Source: Yoonia vestfoldensis DSM 16212 (GTDB taxonomy: Bacteria > Pseudomonadota > Alphaproteobacteria > Rhodobacterales > Rhodobacteraceae). From it: a DNA stretch of 64,000 bases. The DNA lies in assembly GCF_000382265.1 (NCBI RefSeq), contig NZ_KB907977.1, forward strand, positions 62,001 through 126,000, read 5' to 3'. Shown here one piece after another: positions 49,686 through 58,781 of this stretch. Positions within the stretch are counted from its first letter, which is position 1, and each line of letters begins with the position of its first letter. Below the pieces are notes generated by a model, which was not told where the DNA came from, did not search any database, and saw nothing but the letters and a program-made list of their open reading frames with translations. Both the position numbers and the translations under genes were made by a program.

Positions 49686-49710
49686 AGCGCCCCGCGATGC
49701 GGGGCGCTTT
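49684..49710 (+). terminator. Terminator after trmD
   Basis: AAAGCGCCCCGC-GAT-GCGGGGCGCTTT, twelve perfect pairs. It starts inside the trmD stop codon. Short T-tract. Confidence 0.8.
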
Positions 49711-49757
49711 GGCGATCAGACCGGGCCGCGGTTATCCGCCGCGACCGGATCAGTCTC

Positions 49758-50462
49758 TCAACGGATCATTGGATCAAAACCGCTGCACTCGGGCGCTGCG
49801 GGATTAATGTCACAAGGGTTCATCGGGATGCCGCCACCACATTCAGGCGACATCATGTCTATCATGCACATGTCACCACCGCATCCGGGTGCCATCGGGT
49901 TCATCATGCAAATGTCGACAGCGCATTCAGGTGACATCGGGTTGGCCGTGCAGAAATCGGGCCCGCCGCCACATTCGACCGCGGTCGGATCGATCACACA
50001 AGGATCCAGCGGATCAACCGGATCGATCGGATCAGTCGGATCCGTTGCTTCGATCAGGTCGGTTGGGGTATTGGTGCCATCGGCCTGGTCTTGCGTCACC
50101 TGTTGTGCGGCCTCGGCAGCGGCGTCGCTGACCGGGACCGGGATCGGCGCTGTTGCTTGCGGCGTGTCGGTCACGATGACAAGGCTCGACGGACGCCATT
50201 CCTTGTCCAGCGTGTTGTAGGCCTTGTACTCTTCTTCGAACTTGTCGACCTCTGCCTGATAGACCGCTTCAGGGCCTGGGGGGGTCGTATATTCGACATC
50301 ATAGGATTGCTCGCCGCTGGCGCCGTCCGTCTGAATGGAAATCACGCCTTTGCCATCACCTGTGGCGCGCGCCTGACCTTCGATGGTGAATGTCACGCAA
50401 CCGGCCAAGGACAAGGCCGCGGCGGCAATCGCAGTCAATTTGAAAAAATGCAACATCGTCAT
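49758..50462 (-). CDS. Lipoprotein with five Cys-decamer repeats
   Basis: 234 residues. Lipobox LAGC gives a lipidated Cys at about residue 22. The middle is polar, then a D-P run (DPTDPIDPVDPLDP) leads to five copies of C-x8-C of consensus C-x2-(N/D)-P-x2-P-E-C, e.g. CTANPMSPEC and CDINPAAPEC, spaced four to eight residues apart. Ten cysteines outside the cytoplasm suggest disulfide-stapled knobs or metal binding; I know no named family. Its start overlaps the stop of the upstream barrel gene (ATGA), so the pair is probably functional together. Confidence 0.8.
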   Translation of the reverse strand: MTMLHFFKLTAIAAAALSLAGCVTFTIEGQARATGDGKGVISIQTDGASGEQSYDVEYTTPPGPEAVYQAEVDKFEEEYKAYNTLDKEWRPSSLVIVTDTPQATAPIPVPVSDAAAEAAQQVTQDQADGTNTPTDLIEATDPTDPIDPVDPLDPCVIDPTAVECGGGPDFCTANPMSPECAVDICMMNPMAPGCGGDMCMIDMMSPECGGGIPMNPCDINPAAPECSGFDPMIR

Positions 50463-51235
50463 GCTCCTGGAATCGTAAAGCGCGCCACAAGGCGCAAACC
50501 GAAATCATCGCCGTCCTGCGACAGGCCATAGGTCGTGTCGAGCCCGACCGTCACCCGTTCGTTCACGCGGTAGGCCGCACCCAGACGCAAGGACTGCTGT
50601 TCGGTGTCGCCGTCCAGATTGACAGACTGGTTGGACCAGCGCGCAGTCACGCCGCCGATCAGGGTCCAGTCCGGGGTCAGACGGTGGCTGATGGTGGACG
50701 ACAGGGTCAGGCTTTCGGTATCCTCGGACGGCACACCGACATAGGTCAGCGCGAAACTGGAAAACGTGGTCGCCCCAAGCGGCACCGGCTGGCTGATGCC
50801 GACGGCAAAGCCGGATGTCTGTGCATCGGACACTTGACCGCTACCTGTGATGTCGGATTCGAGCTGGTTGGCAAAGGCCACCGCCGCCAGCGATGTATTG
50901 TAGGACCCGACCTTCGCTGTCAGGCCGATCCGACCGCTCAGCGCGCTGGCATCGGTCTGCCCCATGACCGACGGCGTGGTCGAGGTGGCCGTGGTGAATG
51001 ACAGGCCGAATGTCGTGCTGAGCCGGTCGTTGACGGGGTTGGAAAACCCCAGCGACAGGCTCTGACTGTCGGATGTCTGTCCGTCGGTGCCCGTCTTTTC
51101 GGTATCGCCGATCGAAACGGTGACGGTTCTGTCGGCATCGGGGTTGTTGATCACACGCAACAGGTCCTGCGCAGACGCGCCAGACCCGCCGACGCACAGC
51201 AGCAACGCTGCCATACTGGGGATATTTCTATACAT
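50459..51235 (-). CDS. Outer membrane beta-barrel-like exported protein
   Basis: 258 residues with a signal peptide (AALLLCVGGSGASAQ) and the alternating hydrophobic pattern of beta strands to a C-terminal aromatic-poor end FTIPGA. Repeated strand-turn units such as SLSLGFSNPVNDRLSTTFGLSF and SLRLGAAYRVNERVTVGLD suggest an eight- to twelve-stranded barrel. Partner of the downstream Cys-repeat lipoprotein by gene overlap. No clear named family. Confidence 0.7.
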   Translation of the reverse strand: MYRNIPSMAALLLCVGGSGASAQDLLRVINNPDADRTVTVSIGDTEKTGTDGQTSDSQSLSLGFSNPVNDRLSTTFGLSFTTATSTTPSVMGQTDASALSGRIGLTAKVGSYNTSLAAVAFANQLESDITGSGQVSDAQTSGFAVGISQPVPLGATTFSSFALTYVGVPSEDTESLTLSSTISHRLTPDWTLIGGVTARWSNQSVNLDGDTEQQSLRLGAAYRVNERVTVGLDTTYGLSQDGDDFGLRLVARFTIPGA

Positions 51236-51738
51236 TCTGAGGGAATAACCTTTGAGCAGAGTTTACTTGGCAAATCGCGCCCGAAGGCGTCCGCACACAC
51301 AAGGGGCAGGCGGACTGAAACGTAGCGGTCAATGACCTTTGCTAGGCTTGGGCAGTGCCGCAAGTTTGTTTTCAATAAGGTATATTTATGTCTGTAAATC
51401 AGGCACATAGATACCCAGGCGGTTTCAGCCAGCGGTTGCAGATGCGCCCCGGTTTCCGCCTGTTCAAAGCCGCTCTCGCACTGTCGAAAATGGCTTGAAT
51501 ATATAGGGCAAGGCGCATATACCGCGCCAATCCGGCGTCTGTGGCGCGTGGATTCGATTGCCATGTCAGATGCCGCACGTTCTTCGGTGCACCGCAGACA
51601 TCGGCAAACGCAATGAACGAATGACGACCTGACCTCTGGCGGGACTATCCTTTGATAGGGACCCGGACGAAGACCAAGAGCTATCTGGTGGCACAGAAAC
51701 ATTGCGGACCACCGCAAGTATCATAAGGAGCGCTTCAG
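51236..51738. other. Long intergenic region and rplS leader
   Basis: 503 bases, with an AT-rich patch near 51370-51400 and a promoter-like pair at 51495-51523. That promoter would give rplS a leader of about 210 bases. No matching ribosomal leader structure was recognised by eye and no small gene with a Shine-Dalgarno was found. Confidence 0.5.
51495..51523 (+). promoter_or_regulatory. Candidate promoter of rplS-rpmE
   Basis: TTGAAT (51495-51500), 17 bases, TATACC (51518-51523). Confidence 0.45.
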
Positions 51739-52122
51739 ATGAACCTGATCGCACAGATCGAAGCGGAGCAGATCGCTGCGCTGGGGAAGACGATCCCCGA
51801 TTTCAAGGCGGGTGACACCATTCGCGTCGGTTACAAGGTGACCGAAGGCACACGCACCCGTGTGCAGGCCTACGAAGGCGTCTGCATCGCCCGCAAGAAC
51901 GGATCGGGCATCGCCGGATCGTTTACCGTGCGCAAGATTTCCTTTGGCGAAGGCGTAGAACGCGTGTTCCCGCTGCATTCGACCAACATCGACAGCATCG
52001 AAGTCGTCCGTCGCGGCAAGGTCCGTCGCGCCAAGCTGTATTACCTGCGCGCACGTCGCGGGAAATCCGCACGCATCGCCGAAGTCACCAACTACAAGGC
52101 GCCTACCGGCGCTCAGGCATAA
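51739..52122 (+). CDS. rplS: 50S ribosomal protein L19
   Basis: 127 residues, with the family segments [16 protein letters not shown] and [15 protein letters not shown], and the end [19 protein letters not shown] lies eight bases upstream. Co-transcribed with rpmE, eleven bases apart. Confidence 0.97.
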   Translation: MNLIAQIEAEQIAALGKTIPDFKAGDTIRVGYKVTEGTRTRVQAYEGVCIARKNGSGIAGSFTVRKISFGEGVERVFPLHSTNIDSIEVVRRGKVRRAKLYYLRARRGKSARIAEVTNYKAPTGAQA

Positions 52123-52133
52123 GGACGGGTCCC

Positions 52134-52355
52134 ATGAAAAAAGACATTCATCCCGATTACCACATCATCGACGTGAAATTCACCGATGGCACCGTGGTCC
52201 AGATGAAATCCACCTGGGGCAAGGAAGGTGACCAGATGTCGCTGGAAATCGACCCCTCCGTGCACCCCGCATGGACCGGTGGCGGCACCCGCCTGATGGA
52301 CGCCGGCGGCCGCGTGTCGAAGTTCAAGAACAAATACGCCGGTCTGGGGTTCTAA
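52134..52355 (+). CDS. rpmE: 50S ribosomal protein L31 (zinc-free type)
   Basis: 73 residues, [19 protein letters not shown] to [11 protein letters not shown]. It has no Cys at all, so it is a C-minus L31 that does not need zinc. Terminator follows. Confidence 0.95.
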   Translation: MKKDIHPDYHIIDVKFTDGTVVQMKSTWGKEGDQMSLEIDPSVHPAWTGGGTRLMDAGGRVSKFKNKYAGLGF

Positions 52356-52397
52356 GCACCCGTCAGATGGCGCAACCGCGTCGCCGGACCAAAACCG

Positions 52398-52425
52398 AAA
52401 CGCCGCTCCTTCAGGGCGGCGTTTT
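52398..52425 (+). terminator. Terminator of rplS-rpmE
   Basis: AAACGCCGC (52398-52406) with GCGGCGTTTT (52416-52425), nine pairs plus T-tract. Confidence 0.88.
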
Positions 52426-52578
52426 GCGTTCCAATGACACGCGGTCGCGCCGATCTGCCTTGATTGGCACTGCAGTTTTGCCGCGCATGAAATCTGACGT
52501 GCGCGCCTTGGAATGACCATTTTATCCAGTTACCGACAGCTACGCCTGGCGCTTCAGCACACGCGCGGGTTTAAACCC

Positions 52579-52606
52579 TTGACGTTTCGGCATCATTCTT
52601 TACGAC
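52579..52606 (+). promoter_or_regulatory. Candidate promoter of the small lipoprotein gene
   Basis: TTGACG, 16 bases, TACGAC, about 67 bases before the start codon. Confidence 0.35.
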
Positions 52607-52672
52607 AAAAAACAACCGAACCATCAGCGATGACTGCTTAGTTTCAGGTATCTCGCGCCAAAAGGAAAAAAC

Positions 52673-53050
52673 ATGAAGCGAATTGCTACGATTTCAGTTA
52701 TTCTGACACTCCTCTCCGGTTGTGCTGTTGATCCGCAGGCCGCAGCCGAGCGGCGGGAAAATCTGATGGTATCTGTTTTTCCTCAGGCAGCTGACAGGCA
52801 GGGGCTCTTTCTTGTGTTTCCACTCGAAAGCGGACGCCTTTACGATACGCTGCTGATCACTCATTTCGTGGATGAGGTCAGCCGTCAGGAAGTGGTGAAC
52901 CGCGTTGCCCGGTACTGCGCCGGTCTGGGCTCGCCGCGGCTTTCGGGGCAAGCCACACTTGTGAGAGAGCTTGGGACGGCCACGCGGCCGCGCAGCGATG
53001 GGACACAGGGGACAACCCTCGAAGCAAGATACGATTGTACCGAGGCCTGA
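52673..53050 (+). CDS. Small hypothetical lipoprotein
   Basis: 125 residues; lipobox LLSGC with the lipidated Cys near residue 17. The mature part has one further Cys pair (RYCAGLG and YDCTEA) consistent with a periplasmic disulfide. Family not recognised. AAAGGA lies seven bases upstream. Base composition is a little more A/T-rich than neighbours. Confidence 0.72.
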   Translation: MKRIATISVILTLLSGCAVDPQAAAERRENLMVSVFPQAADRQGLFLVFPLESGRLYDTLLITHFVDEVSRQEVVNRVARYCAGLGSPRLSGQATLVRELGTATRPRSDGTQGTTLEARYDCTEA

Positions 53051-53087
53051 ACCCGCACTGCAGGCACGCCCGACATGCCGTCTTCAC

Positions 53088-53122
53088 AAAAAAAGCCCCG
53101 GTGTTTCCACCGGGGCTTTTTT
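53088..53122. terminator. Bidirectional terminator
   Basis: GCCCCGGTG (53095-53103), loop TTTC, CACCGGGGC (53108-53116), flanked by seven A and six T. Serves the lipoprotein (+) and the helicase (-). The strongest terminator in the window. Confidence 0.93.
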
Positions 53123-53123
53123 G

Positions 53124-54449
53124 TCAGGCCGCAGACCGGCCGCGCGACCGGCCACCGCCGCCACCGCCACCTGTCCGGCGACCACCTTGCGGTTTGCCAG
53201 CGGCGCCTGCGGGTTTCCCCCCCGGACGTGGCGCAGCACTCCGGTTTCCACCGCCGCCGCCACCACGACGACCGCCACCGGCACCGCCGCCGTTGGGCCG
53301 TTTTTTCTGACCGGGCATGATCTCCCACGGACGACCGGATGCGACGGGAATGGTTTCCTTCATCGCCTTTTCGATGTCCTGCAGTTCGATCATCTCATCG
53401 GGTGCGACCAGCGCGATGGCCGATCCGTCAGCGCCAGCCCGTGCTGTCCGGCCGATCCGGTGGACATAGTTTTCCGCGACATTGGGCAGGTCGTAGTTGT
53501 AGACATGCCGCACGCCGGGAATATCGATGCCGCGCGCCGCGACGTCAGTCGCCACCAGCACGCGGACCTTGCCGGCCTTGAACGCCTCGATCGCGCGTTC
53601 GCGCTGGCCTTGAGATTTGTTGCCGTGGATGGATGCGGCGGCAAACCCCTTGGCTTCAAGCGTTTTATAGAGCTTTTCGCAGCCATGTTTGGTGCGGCCA
53701 AAAACCAGCGCCAATTCGTCCCGGTGCTTGTCGAGCAGTTCCACCAGCAGGTCGGTCTTTGCAGCCTGCGCGACGAAATGCACCGATTGCGCGATCTTCT
53801 TGACGGCCTGCCCCGGAGGATTGACCTGCACACGCACGGCATCAGTCAGGAAGGCATCGGCCAGTTCGGACATCAGTTTCGGCATGGTAGCCGAGAACAT
53901 CATCGTCTGGCGGTCCTTGGCGAGCAAGGGCGCGATCCGGCGCAGCGCGTGGATGAACCCCATGTCGAGCATCTGGTCGGCCTCGTCCAGCACCAGATAG
54001 ACGGTTTCATCAAGCCGCACAGCGCGGCGGTCAAGCAGGTCGATCAACCGGCCCGGTGTGGCAACGAGCAGATCGACACCGCCCGCAAGACGTTTGGTCT
54101 GGGCGGTGATCCCTGCCCCGCCCACGACAAGTGCCACCTTCAGATGGCTGCCCTTGGTATAGGCGGTCAGGTTGTCGGCGATCTGCTTGGCCAGTTCGCG
54201 CGTCGGTGCCAGTACCAGACCGCGCACCGCCTTGGGGTTGGGTTTCACACCCGCCTTCATCAGCGCGTGGATCATCGGCAGCCCAAAGGCCGCCGTTTTC
54301 CCGGTGCCGGTCTGGGCAAGGCCCATCACGTCACGGCCGTTCATCGCATGCGGAATCGCCTGCGTCTGAATGGGGGTGGGGTCAGTTATGCCCTGTTCTT
54401 TCAGAACGGCAATCAATCGGGGCGCAAGGCCCAGCATGTCAAAATCCAT
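53124..54449 (-). CDS. rhlE: DEAD-box RNA helicase, RhlE type
   Basis: 441 residues. Q motif near GITDPTPIQTQAIP, motif I AQTGTGKT, Ia PTRELAKQI, II VLDEADQML, III SATMP, V TDVAARGIDI, VI HRIGRTARAG. The C-terminal about 55 residues are Gly/Arg-rich (RNA binding). Start 54449 (MDFDMLGL) has AGGA eight bases upstream; the frame to 54539 is not protein-like. Confidence 0.95.
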   Translation of the reverse strand: MDFDMLGLAPRLIAVLKEQGITDPTPIQTQAIPHAMNGRDVMGLAQTGTGKTAAFGLPMIHALMKAGVKPNPKAVRGLVLAPTRELAKQIADNLTAYTKGSHLKVALVVGGAGITAQTKRLAGGVDLLVATPGRLIDLLDRRAVRLDETVYLVLDEADQMLDMGFIHALRRIAPLLAKDRQTMMFSATMPKLMSELADAFLTDAVRVQVNPPGQAVKKIAQSVHFVAQAAKTDLLVELLDKHRDELALVFGRTKHGCEKLYKTLEAKGFAAASIHGNKSQGQRERAIEAFKAGKVRVLVATDVAARGIDIPGVRHVYNYDLPNVAENYVHRIGRTARAGADGSAIALVAPDEMIELQDIEKAMKETIPVASGRPWEIMPGQKKRPNGGGAGGGRRGGGGGGNRSAAPRPGGKPAGAAGKPQGGRRTGGGGGGGRSRGRSAA

Positions 54450-54843
54450 CGTGGATATCCTGTTTTCAGCGAACCGCAGCCCGCGCATATGGGTGTGACC
54501 CATGGGCGAGCCCCAGAGGTCATAGCAAGGTTGCGCCATATGCTGACTGCCTGAACCGCATTGTCCGGGCGCCGATCTGGCGCGGGACCCCTGCGTGATC
54601 TGGGAACCTGAAATTCAACGGATGCCTTGCGGGTGTCTCCCGCTCTGCTCACGCGGCAGCTTGCATCGGTTGGGTGTCACATGATCGCTTGTACGGCACT
54701 TGTCAAGCGGCACGGACCACAGCGGGCAAGATGGGTGAAAAACCACATCTCTCAAAAACCATGGAAATACGCGATGCTGCGCTTTTCCTTGGCATTTCCA
54801 CATCATATAGTGGGCGCAATTCGGCCAGAACAAGGATTTCAGC
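54450..54843. other. Divergent intergenic region rhlE / mipZ
   Basis: 394 bases. On the minus strand a TTGACA (54706-54701) lacks a good -10 (CATGTG at 17 bases). Near mipZ the sequence TATAGT occurs about 20 bases before the Shine-Dalgarno without a convincing -35. No RNA gene was recognised. Confidence 0.4.
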
Positions 54844-55653
54844 GTGGCGCATATCATCGTTGTCGGAAACGAAAAAGGCGGCGCGGGCAAGTCCACGGTT
54901 TCCATGCATGTGGCGACAGCGCTGGCGCGTCTTGGCCACAAGGTCGGCGTGCTTGACCTTGACCTGCGGCAACGCACGCTGGCGCGCTATCTGGGCAACA
55001 GGACGACTTTTCTGGCCAAATCCGGCCTTGATCTGGCAACGCCTGTTTATCACGAACTGCCCGACGTCGACGAGAACGGTCTGAAACCGGGCGAAAACGC
55101 CTTTGATCATCGTCTGTCGATGGCCGTTGCCCGGCTTGAGCAGGAATGCGATTTCATCTTGATCGACTGCCCCGGATCGCACACACGGCTCAGTCAGGTG
55201 GCGCATAGTCTGGCTGACACGCTGATCACGCCGCTCAACGACAGCTTCGTCGATTTCGACCTGCTCGCCCATGTCGACAGCGAGGGTGAGGAAATCACCG
55301 GCCCGTCGATCTATTCAGAAATGGTCTGGAACGCGCGGCAGTTACGCGCACAGGCCGGGCTAAAACCGATCGACTGGGTGGTCGTGCGCAACCGGATGGG
55401 CGCACAGGCCATGGTCAACAAGGAAAAGATGCAGCGCGTGATCGACAAGCTGGCCCGCCGGATCGGGTTCCGCACCGCCCCCGGTTTCAACGAACGGGTG
55501 ATTTTCCGCGAATTGTTCCCGCGCGGGCTGACCCTGCTGGATTTGCGCGACATCGGGGTGAAGGGGCTGAACATCTCGAACGTGGCCGCGCGGCAGGAAT
55601 TGCGCGATCTGGTCAAAGCGCTGGACCTGCCGGGTGTCAAAGCCAATTTCTGA
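54844..55653 (+). CDS. mipZ: Division plane positioning ATPase MipZ
   Basis: 269 residues with a GTG start preceded by AAGGA. ParA/MinD-type deviant Walker A KGGAGKST (residues 11-18), the switch DLDLRQRTLARYLGNR, and FILIDCPGSHT. MipZ makes a bipolar gradient with ParB and blocks FtsZ assembly away from midcell; it replaces the Min system in alphaproteobacteria. Confidence 0.93.
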   Translation: MAHIIVVGNEKGGAGKSTVSMHVATALARLGHKVGVLDLDLRQRTLARYLGNRTTFLAKSGLDLATPVYHELPDVDENGLKPGENAFDHRLSMAVARLEQECDFILIDCPGSHTRLSQVAHSLADTLITPLNDSFVDFDLLAHVDSEGEEITGPSIYSEMVWNARQLRAQAGLKPIDWVVVRNRMGAQAMVNKEKMQRVIDKLARRIGFRTAPGFNERVIFRELFPRGLTLLDLRDIGVKGLNISNVAARQELRDLVKALDLPGVKANF

Positions 55654-55656
55654 CCG

Positions 55657-56634
55657 CTAGTCGGGGGCTTTTTCCTGCCCCGGCAAAGTCTTGCCAGAAA
55701 CGCGCACCAGCATGCTGATCCGGGGAATGATGCCGGTTTCGGACCGAGATCGCGTGCGAAGGACGGGCGTGTTTTCGGACGCGCCACTGCGGCTTTCGCG
55801 CAGGACGATATACATGCCGCTGGCGATGATGATGCTGGCACCGACGGCGGTGTTCAGATTGATCAATTCATCAAAGAAGAAAAAACCGAAAATCGTGGCC
55901 CAGATGATCTGGCTGTATTGCATCGGCGCGATGATCGCCGCCTCGCCCGCCTGATAGGCCGATATGATCATCCGGCTGGCGATCCAGGCAAAGATCGCGA
56001 TGACCCCAAGCAGCCCCAGATGTTCGATCGGCATCGGCTGATAGACGAATGGCAAGGCTGCCGCCATCACCACGAAATTCAGCGCCATGGGGTAAAGCAG
56101 CATGACGACGGGCCGTTCCTCGGACCCGATCTTGCGCACGATGATCGAGGCGACAGATCCGCCGATCGCCGCCGTCAGCGCCGCCAGATGGCCCAGCGAC
56201 AATTCCGTTGATCCGGGGCGCAAGACAACGAGCACGCCGATCAGCCCCACGATTACGGCCGCCCAGCGCCGGATGCGGACCGTTTCGCCCAACACCGGGA
56301 TTGCAAGAACCGTGATCAACAAGGGCGATGCGAAAAGGATCGTATAGACCTGCGCAAGTGGCAGCACCGAAAAGGCGTAAAACGCTGTGAAGCCGGTGAT
56401 GACCGTCGCCACTGCGCGCGTGGCCATCCACCATGGATGGATCGGCACCAGCGTCCCCGGTTTGCTGTCGCGCATGAGCGTGAAGGTCGCCAGCGGAAAG
56501 CTGAGCAGCACGGAGAAGAACACGATCTGGACCGGCGAATAGATGCCGCCCAGAATTTTTACAACGACGTCATGTGTCGCGAAAACGCCAAAAGCGGCCA
56601 GCGCAATCAGCGCACCTTTGGCGTTCGGGGCCAT
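55657..56634 (-). CDS. EamA/DMT-family transporter
   Basis: 325 residues, ten membrane segments, with a basic cytoplasmic C-terminal tail of about 30 residues. The ATG at 56634 overlaps the leuB stop (TGATG), so it is co-translated with leuB; a GTG one codon earlier is possible. Substrate unknown; proximity to leuB suggests, but does not prove, an amino acid or keto acid export role. Four bases separate its end from mipZ's. Confidence 0.87.
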   Translation of the reverse strand: MAPNAKGALIALAAFGVFATHDVVVKILGGIYSPVQIVFFSVLLSFPLATFTLMRDSKPGTLVPIHPWWMATRAVATVITGFTAFYAFSVLPLAQVYTILFASPLLITVLAIPVLGETVRIRRWAAVIVGLIGVLVVLRPGSTELSLGHLAALTAAIGGSVASIIVRKIGSEERPVVMLLYPMALNFVVMAAALPFVYQPMPIEHLGLLGVIAIFAWIASRMIISAYQAGEAAIIAPMQYSQIIWATIFGFFFFDELINLNTAVGASIIIASGMYIVLRESRSGASENTPVLRTRSRSETGIIPRISMLVRVSGKTLPGQEKAPD

Positions 56635-57737
56635 CACAGGCTTGCGTCGAGCGCGCCGAGGATCGCGTCACCCATCTGTGTTGTGGACAGCGGCACGCCG
56701 CCTTCGGGGCCCATCAGATCGGCCGTGCGCGCGCCATCGGCGAGCACTTTTTCGATCGCGGCTTCGAGACGGTCAGCTTCTGCGCCTTGGTCGAAGGAAT
56801 AGCGCAGCGCCATCGCAAACGACAGGATACAGGCGATCGGGTTCGCCTTGCCTTGGCCCGCGATATCGGGGGCGGAGCCATGAACGGGTTCGTACATCGC
56901 CTTTGGCCGGCCATTGGCCATCGGCAGACCCAGCGAAGCGGACGGCAACATGCCAAGGCTGCCGGTCAGCATCGCGGCGCAATCGGACAGGATATCGCCG
57001 AACAGGTTGTCGGTGTAGATCACGTCGAACTGCTTGGGCGCGCGGACCAACTGCATCGCGCCATTGTCGGCGTACATGTGCGACAGGGCGACCTCGGGAT
57101 AATCGCGGTGCACCTCGGTGACGACATCGCGCCACAGGATGCCGCTTTCCATCACGTTGGCCTTTTCCATCGAACACAGCTTCTTGCCCCGCTTCATCGC
57201 CAGCTCGAATGCCGCGCGCGCGCCGCGCTCGATCTCGGCCTCGGTATAGCGTTGGGTGTTGATGCCCACGCGCATGTTGTCTTCCATATGGATGCCGCGC
57301 GGTTCGCCGAAATAGACGCCCGACGTCAGTTCGCGCACGATCATGATATCAAGACCGGCGACGATATCCTTTTTCAGCGACGAAAAATCCGCCAGCGCGT
57401 CGAAACACTGCGCAGGACGAAGGTTGGCGAACAGGTCCATTTCCTTGCGCAGGCGCAACAGCCCGCGTTCGGGTTTGACGCTGAAATCGAGGTTGTCGTA
57501 TTTCGGCCCGCCTACAGCGCCGAGCAACACGGCATCAACCGCCTGCGCCTTGGCCATCGTGTCGTCATGCAGCGGCACGCCGTGTTTGTCATATGCAGCA
57601 CCGCCCACCAGATCCTCGGATACGTCAAAGGCCAGATCGCGTTTCGCGCCGAACCAGTCGATGATGCGTTTGACCTCGTCCATGACCTCGGGGCCGATGC
57701 CGTCACCGGCGAGGATCAAAAGGGATGGGTTGGCCAT
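56634..57737 (-). CDS. leuB: 3-isopropylmalate dehydrogenase
   Basis: 367 residues. [12 protein letters not shown] start, [14 protein letters not shown] (with the substrate Arg/Tyr), and the C-terminal [15 protein letters not shown] nucleotide-binding motif. Third step of leucine synthesis. Start 57737 has AAGGA about ten bases upstream; the frame extends to 58001. Separated from leuCD by four unrelated genes. Confidence 0.96.
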   Translation of the reverse strand: MANPSLLILAGDGIGPEVMDEVKRIIDWFGAKRDLAFDVSEDLVGGAAYDKHGVPLHDDTMAKAQAVDAVLLGAVGGPKYDNLDFSVKPERGLLRLRKEMDLFANLRPAQCFDALADFSSLKKDIVAGLDIMIVRELTSGVYFGEPRGIHMEDNMRVGINTQRYTEAEIERGARAAFELAMKRGKKLCSMEKANVMESGILWRDVVTEVHRDYPEVALSHMYADNGAMQLVRAPKQFDVIYTDNLFGDILSDCAAMLTGSLGMLPSASLGLPMANGRPKAMYEPVHGSAPDIAGQGKANPIACILSFAMALRYSFDQGAEADRLEAAIEKVLADGARTADLMGPEGGVPLSTTQMGDAILGALDASL

Positions 57738-57793
57738 TGGGTGTGTTCCTTGCAAGAGATGTTGTCTTGGCGTAACGCGCCGCGCGCCAAGGT

Positions 57794-58690
57794 TCAAGAT
57801 ACCAGAGGCCGCAACCCCGCCGCCAAGATATCCCAGACCCGCCTGATGCGGGGTGTCTGGCGCATCGCCTCGTGGGCTGTCAGCCAGACCGGCAGGACAG
57901 GCAGCGGCAGATCCAGGTCGAGGTGTTCGACCAAGGGATCGGCCCGCCCGACGGATGCCTGCGCAAAACCGATCCCGCAGCCCGCGCGCACCAATTCCCA
58001 ATAGGCGATGTTGTCGTCGCAGCGTACCGAGAAGAACTGGCGCGGCACGTCGATGCCTGCGGCACGGAATCCGTCGATGATTGCAGGGCTTGTGTCATAG
58101 CCGACAAAATCATGCTGCATCAGGTCGGCTTTGGTCCGGGGTGTGCCGCGCGTCGCCAGATAGGTCTTGGCGGCGAAAATCCCCAACTGCATGTCCCCGA
58201 TATGCTGCGTGATCAGGTCAAGCTGTGTCGGGCGGTACATGCGCACGGCGATATCTGCCTCTCGGTACAAAAGGTTGCGGGTGTCATCGCTTGGCACCAG
58301 CTCGATCTCGATCTGCGGTTCGAGCGCGCGGATACCGGCGATGATCTGCGGCAGATGCAGCGCCGAGGTCGACACGCTGGCGGTTATGCGGACCGTGCCC
58401 GCAAGGCTGGCCTGTCTGCCCGCCGCTGTAAGCGCGATGCGTTGCACGGCATCACGCATCGCGGTCGCAGGCGGGACAAGTGCTGCGCCGATATCAGTCA
58501 GCGCCAGACCGCGCGGCTGCCGAAGGAAAAGCTCGGCCCCCAATTGCCGCTCGATCTGCCTGACTTGCCGCCCCAAGGTCGGCTGGCTGGTGCCAATCTG
58601 GCGCGCAGCCGCCGACAGACTGCCGGTTTCGGCCACGGCCAGAAACGCCTGCACCAAAGACCAGTCGAGCGAGGTGAGCGGTTTATTCAT
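57794..58690 (-). CDS. LysR-family transcriptional regulator
   Basis: 298 residues. Winged helix with [20 protein letters not shown] and [18 protein letters not shown], then the effector domain. The start codon lies inside a perfect palindrome (58684-58703), so it may repress itself. Divergent from the NAD(P)-binding protein gene, which is the likely target. Confidence 0.92.
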   Translation of the reverse strand: MNKPLTSLDWSLVQAFLAVAETGSLSAAARQIGTSQPTLGRQVRQIERQLGAELFLRQPRGLALTDIGAALVPPATAMRDAVQRIALTAAGRQASLAGTVRITASVSTSALHLPQIIAGIRALEPQIEIELVPSDDTRNLLYREADIAVRMYRPTQLDLITQHIGDMQLGIFAAKTYLATRGTPRTKADLMQHDFVGYDTSPAIIDGFRAAGIDVPRQFFSVRCDDNIAYWELVRAGCGIGFAQASVGRADPLVEHLDLDLPLPVLPVWLTAHEAMRQTPRIRRVWDILAAGLRPLVS

Positions 58691-58703
58691 TCACAAATGA
58701 ATA
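58684..58703. promoter_or_regulatory. Palindrome at the LysR start codon
   Basis: TATTCATT-CACA-AATGAATA, eight-base perfect arms, covering the LysR ATG and ending 78 bases before the divergent gene. Candidate LysR operator. Confidence 0.55.
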
Positions 58704-58781
58704 CATGATCAACGCATTTAGGCAATATTCTGCGCAACCTGAATAGGTAAATCTTGCCCTATCAGTAGCAGGAGACATGCG

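Larger units (their letters stand above)
52356..52672. other. Intergenic region, rpmE to lipoprotein
   Basis: 317 bases. Contains the rpmE terminator (52398-52425) and a candidate promoter for the lipoprotein (TTGACG at 52579, 16 bases, TACGAC at 52601). The half nearer the lipoprotein is more A/T-rich than the window average. No other feature seen. Confidence 0.5.

Noticed and set aside
52971-54554. A 527-codon open frame on the plus strand opposite the rhlE helicase
   Set aside because: It is antisense to a gene with all DEAD-box motifs, has no Shine-Dalgarno, and its translation is low-complexity His/Arg/Gln-rich, typical of shadows in G/C-rich DNA.
54701-54706. TTGACA on the minus strand as the rhlE promoter
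   Set aside because: Perfect -35 but no acceptable -10 at 16-18 bases.
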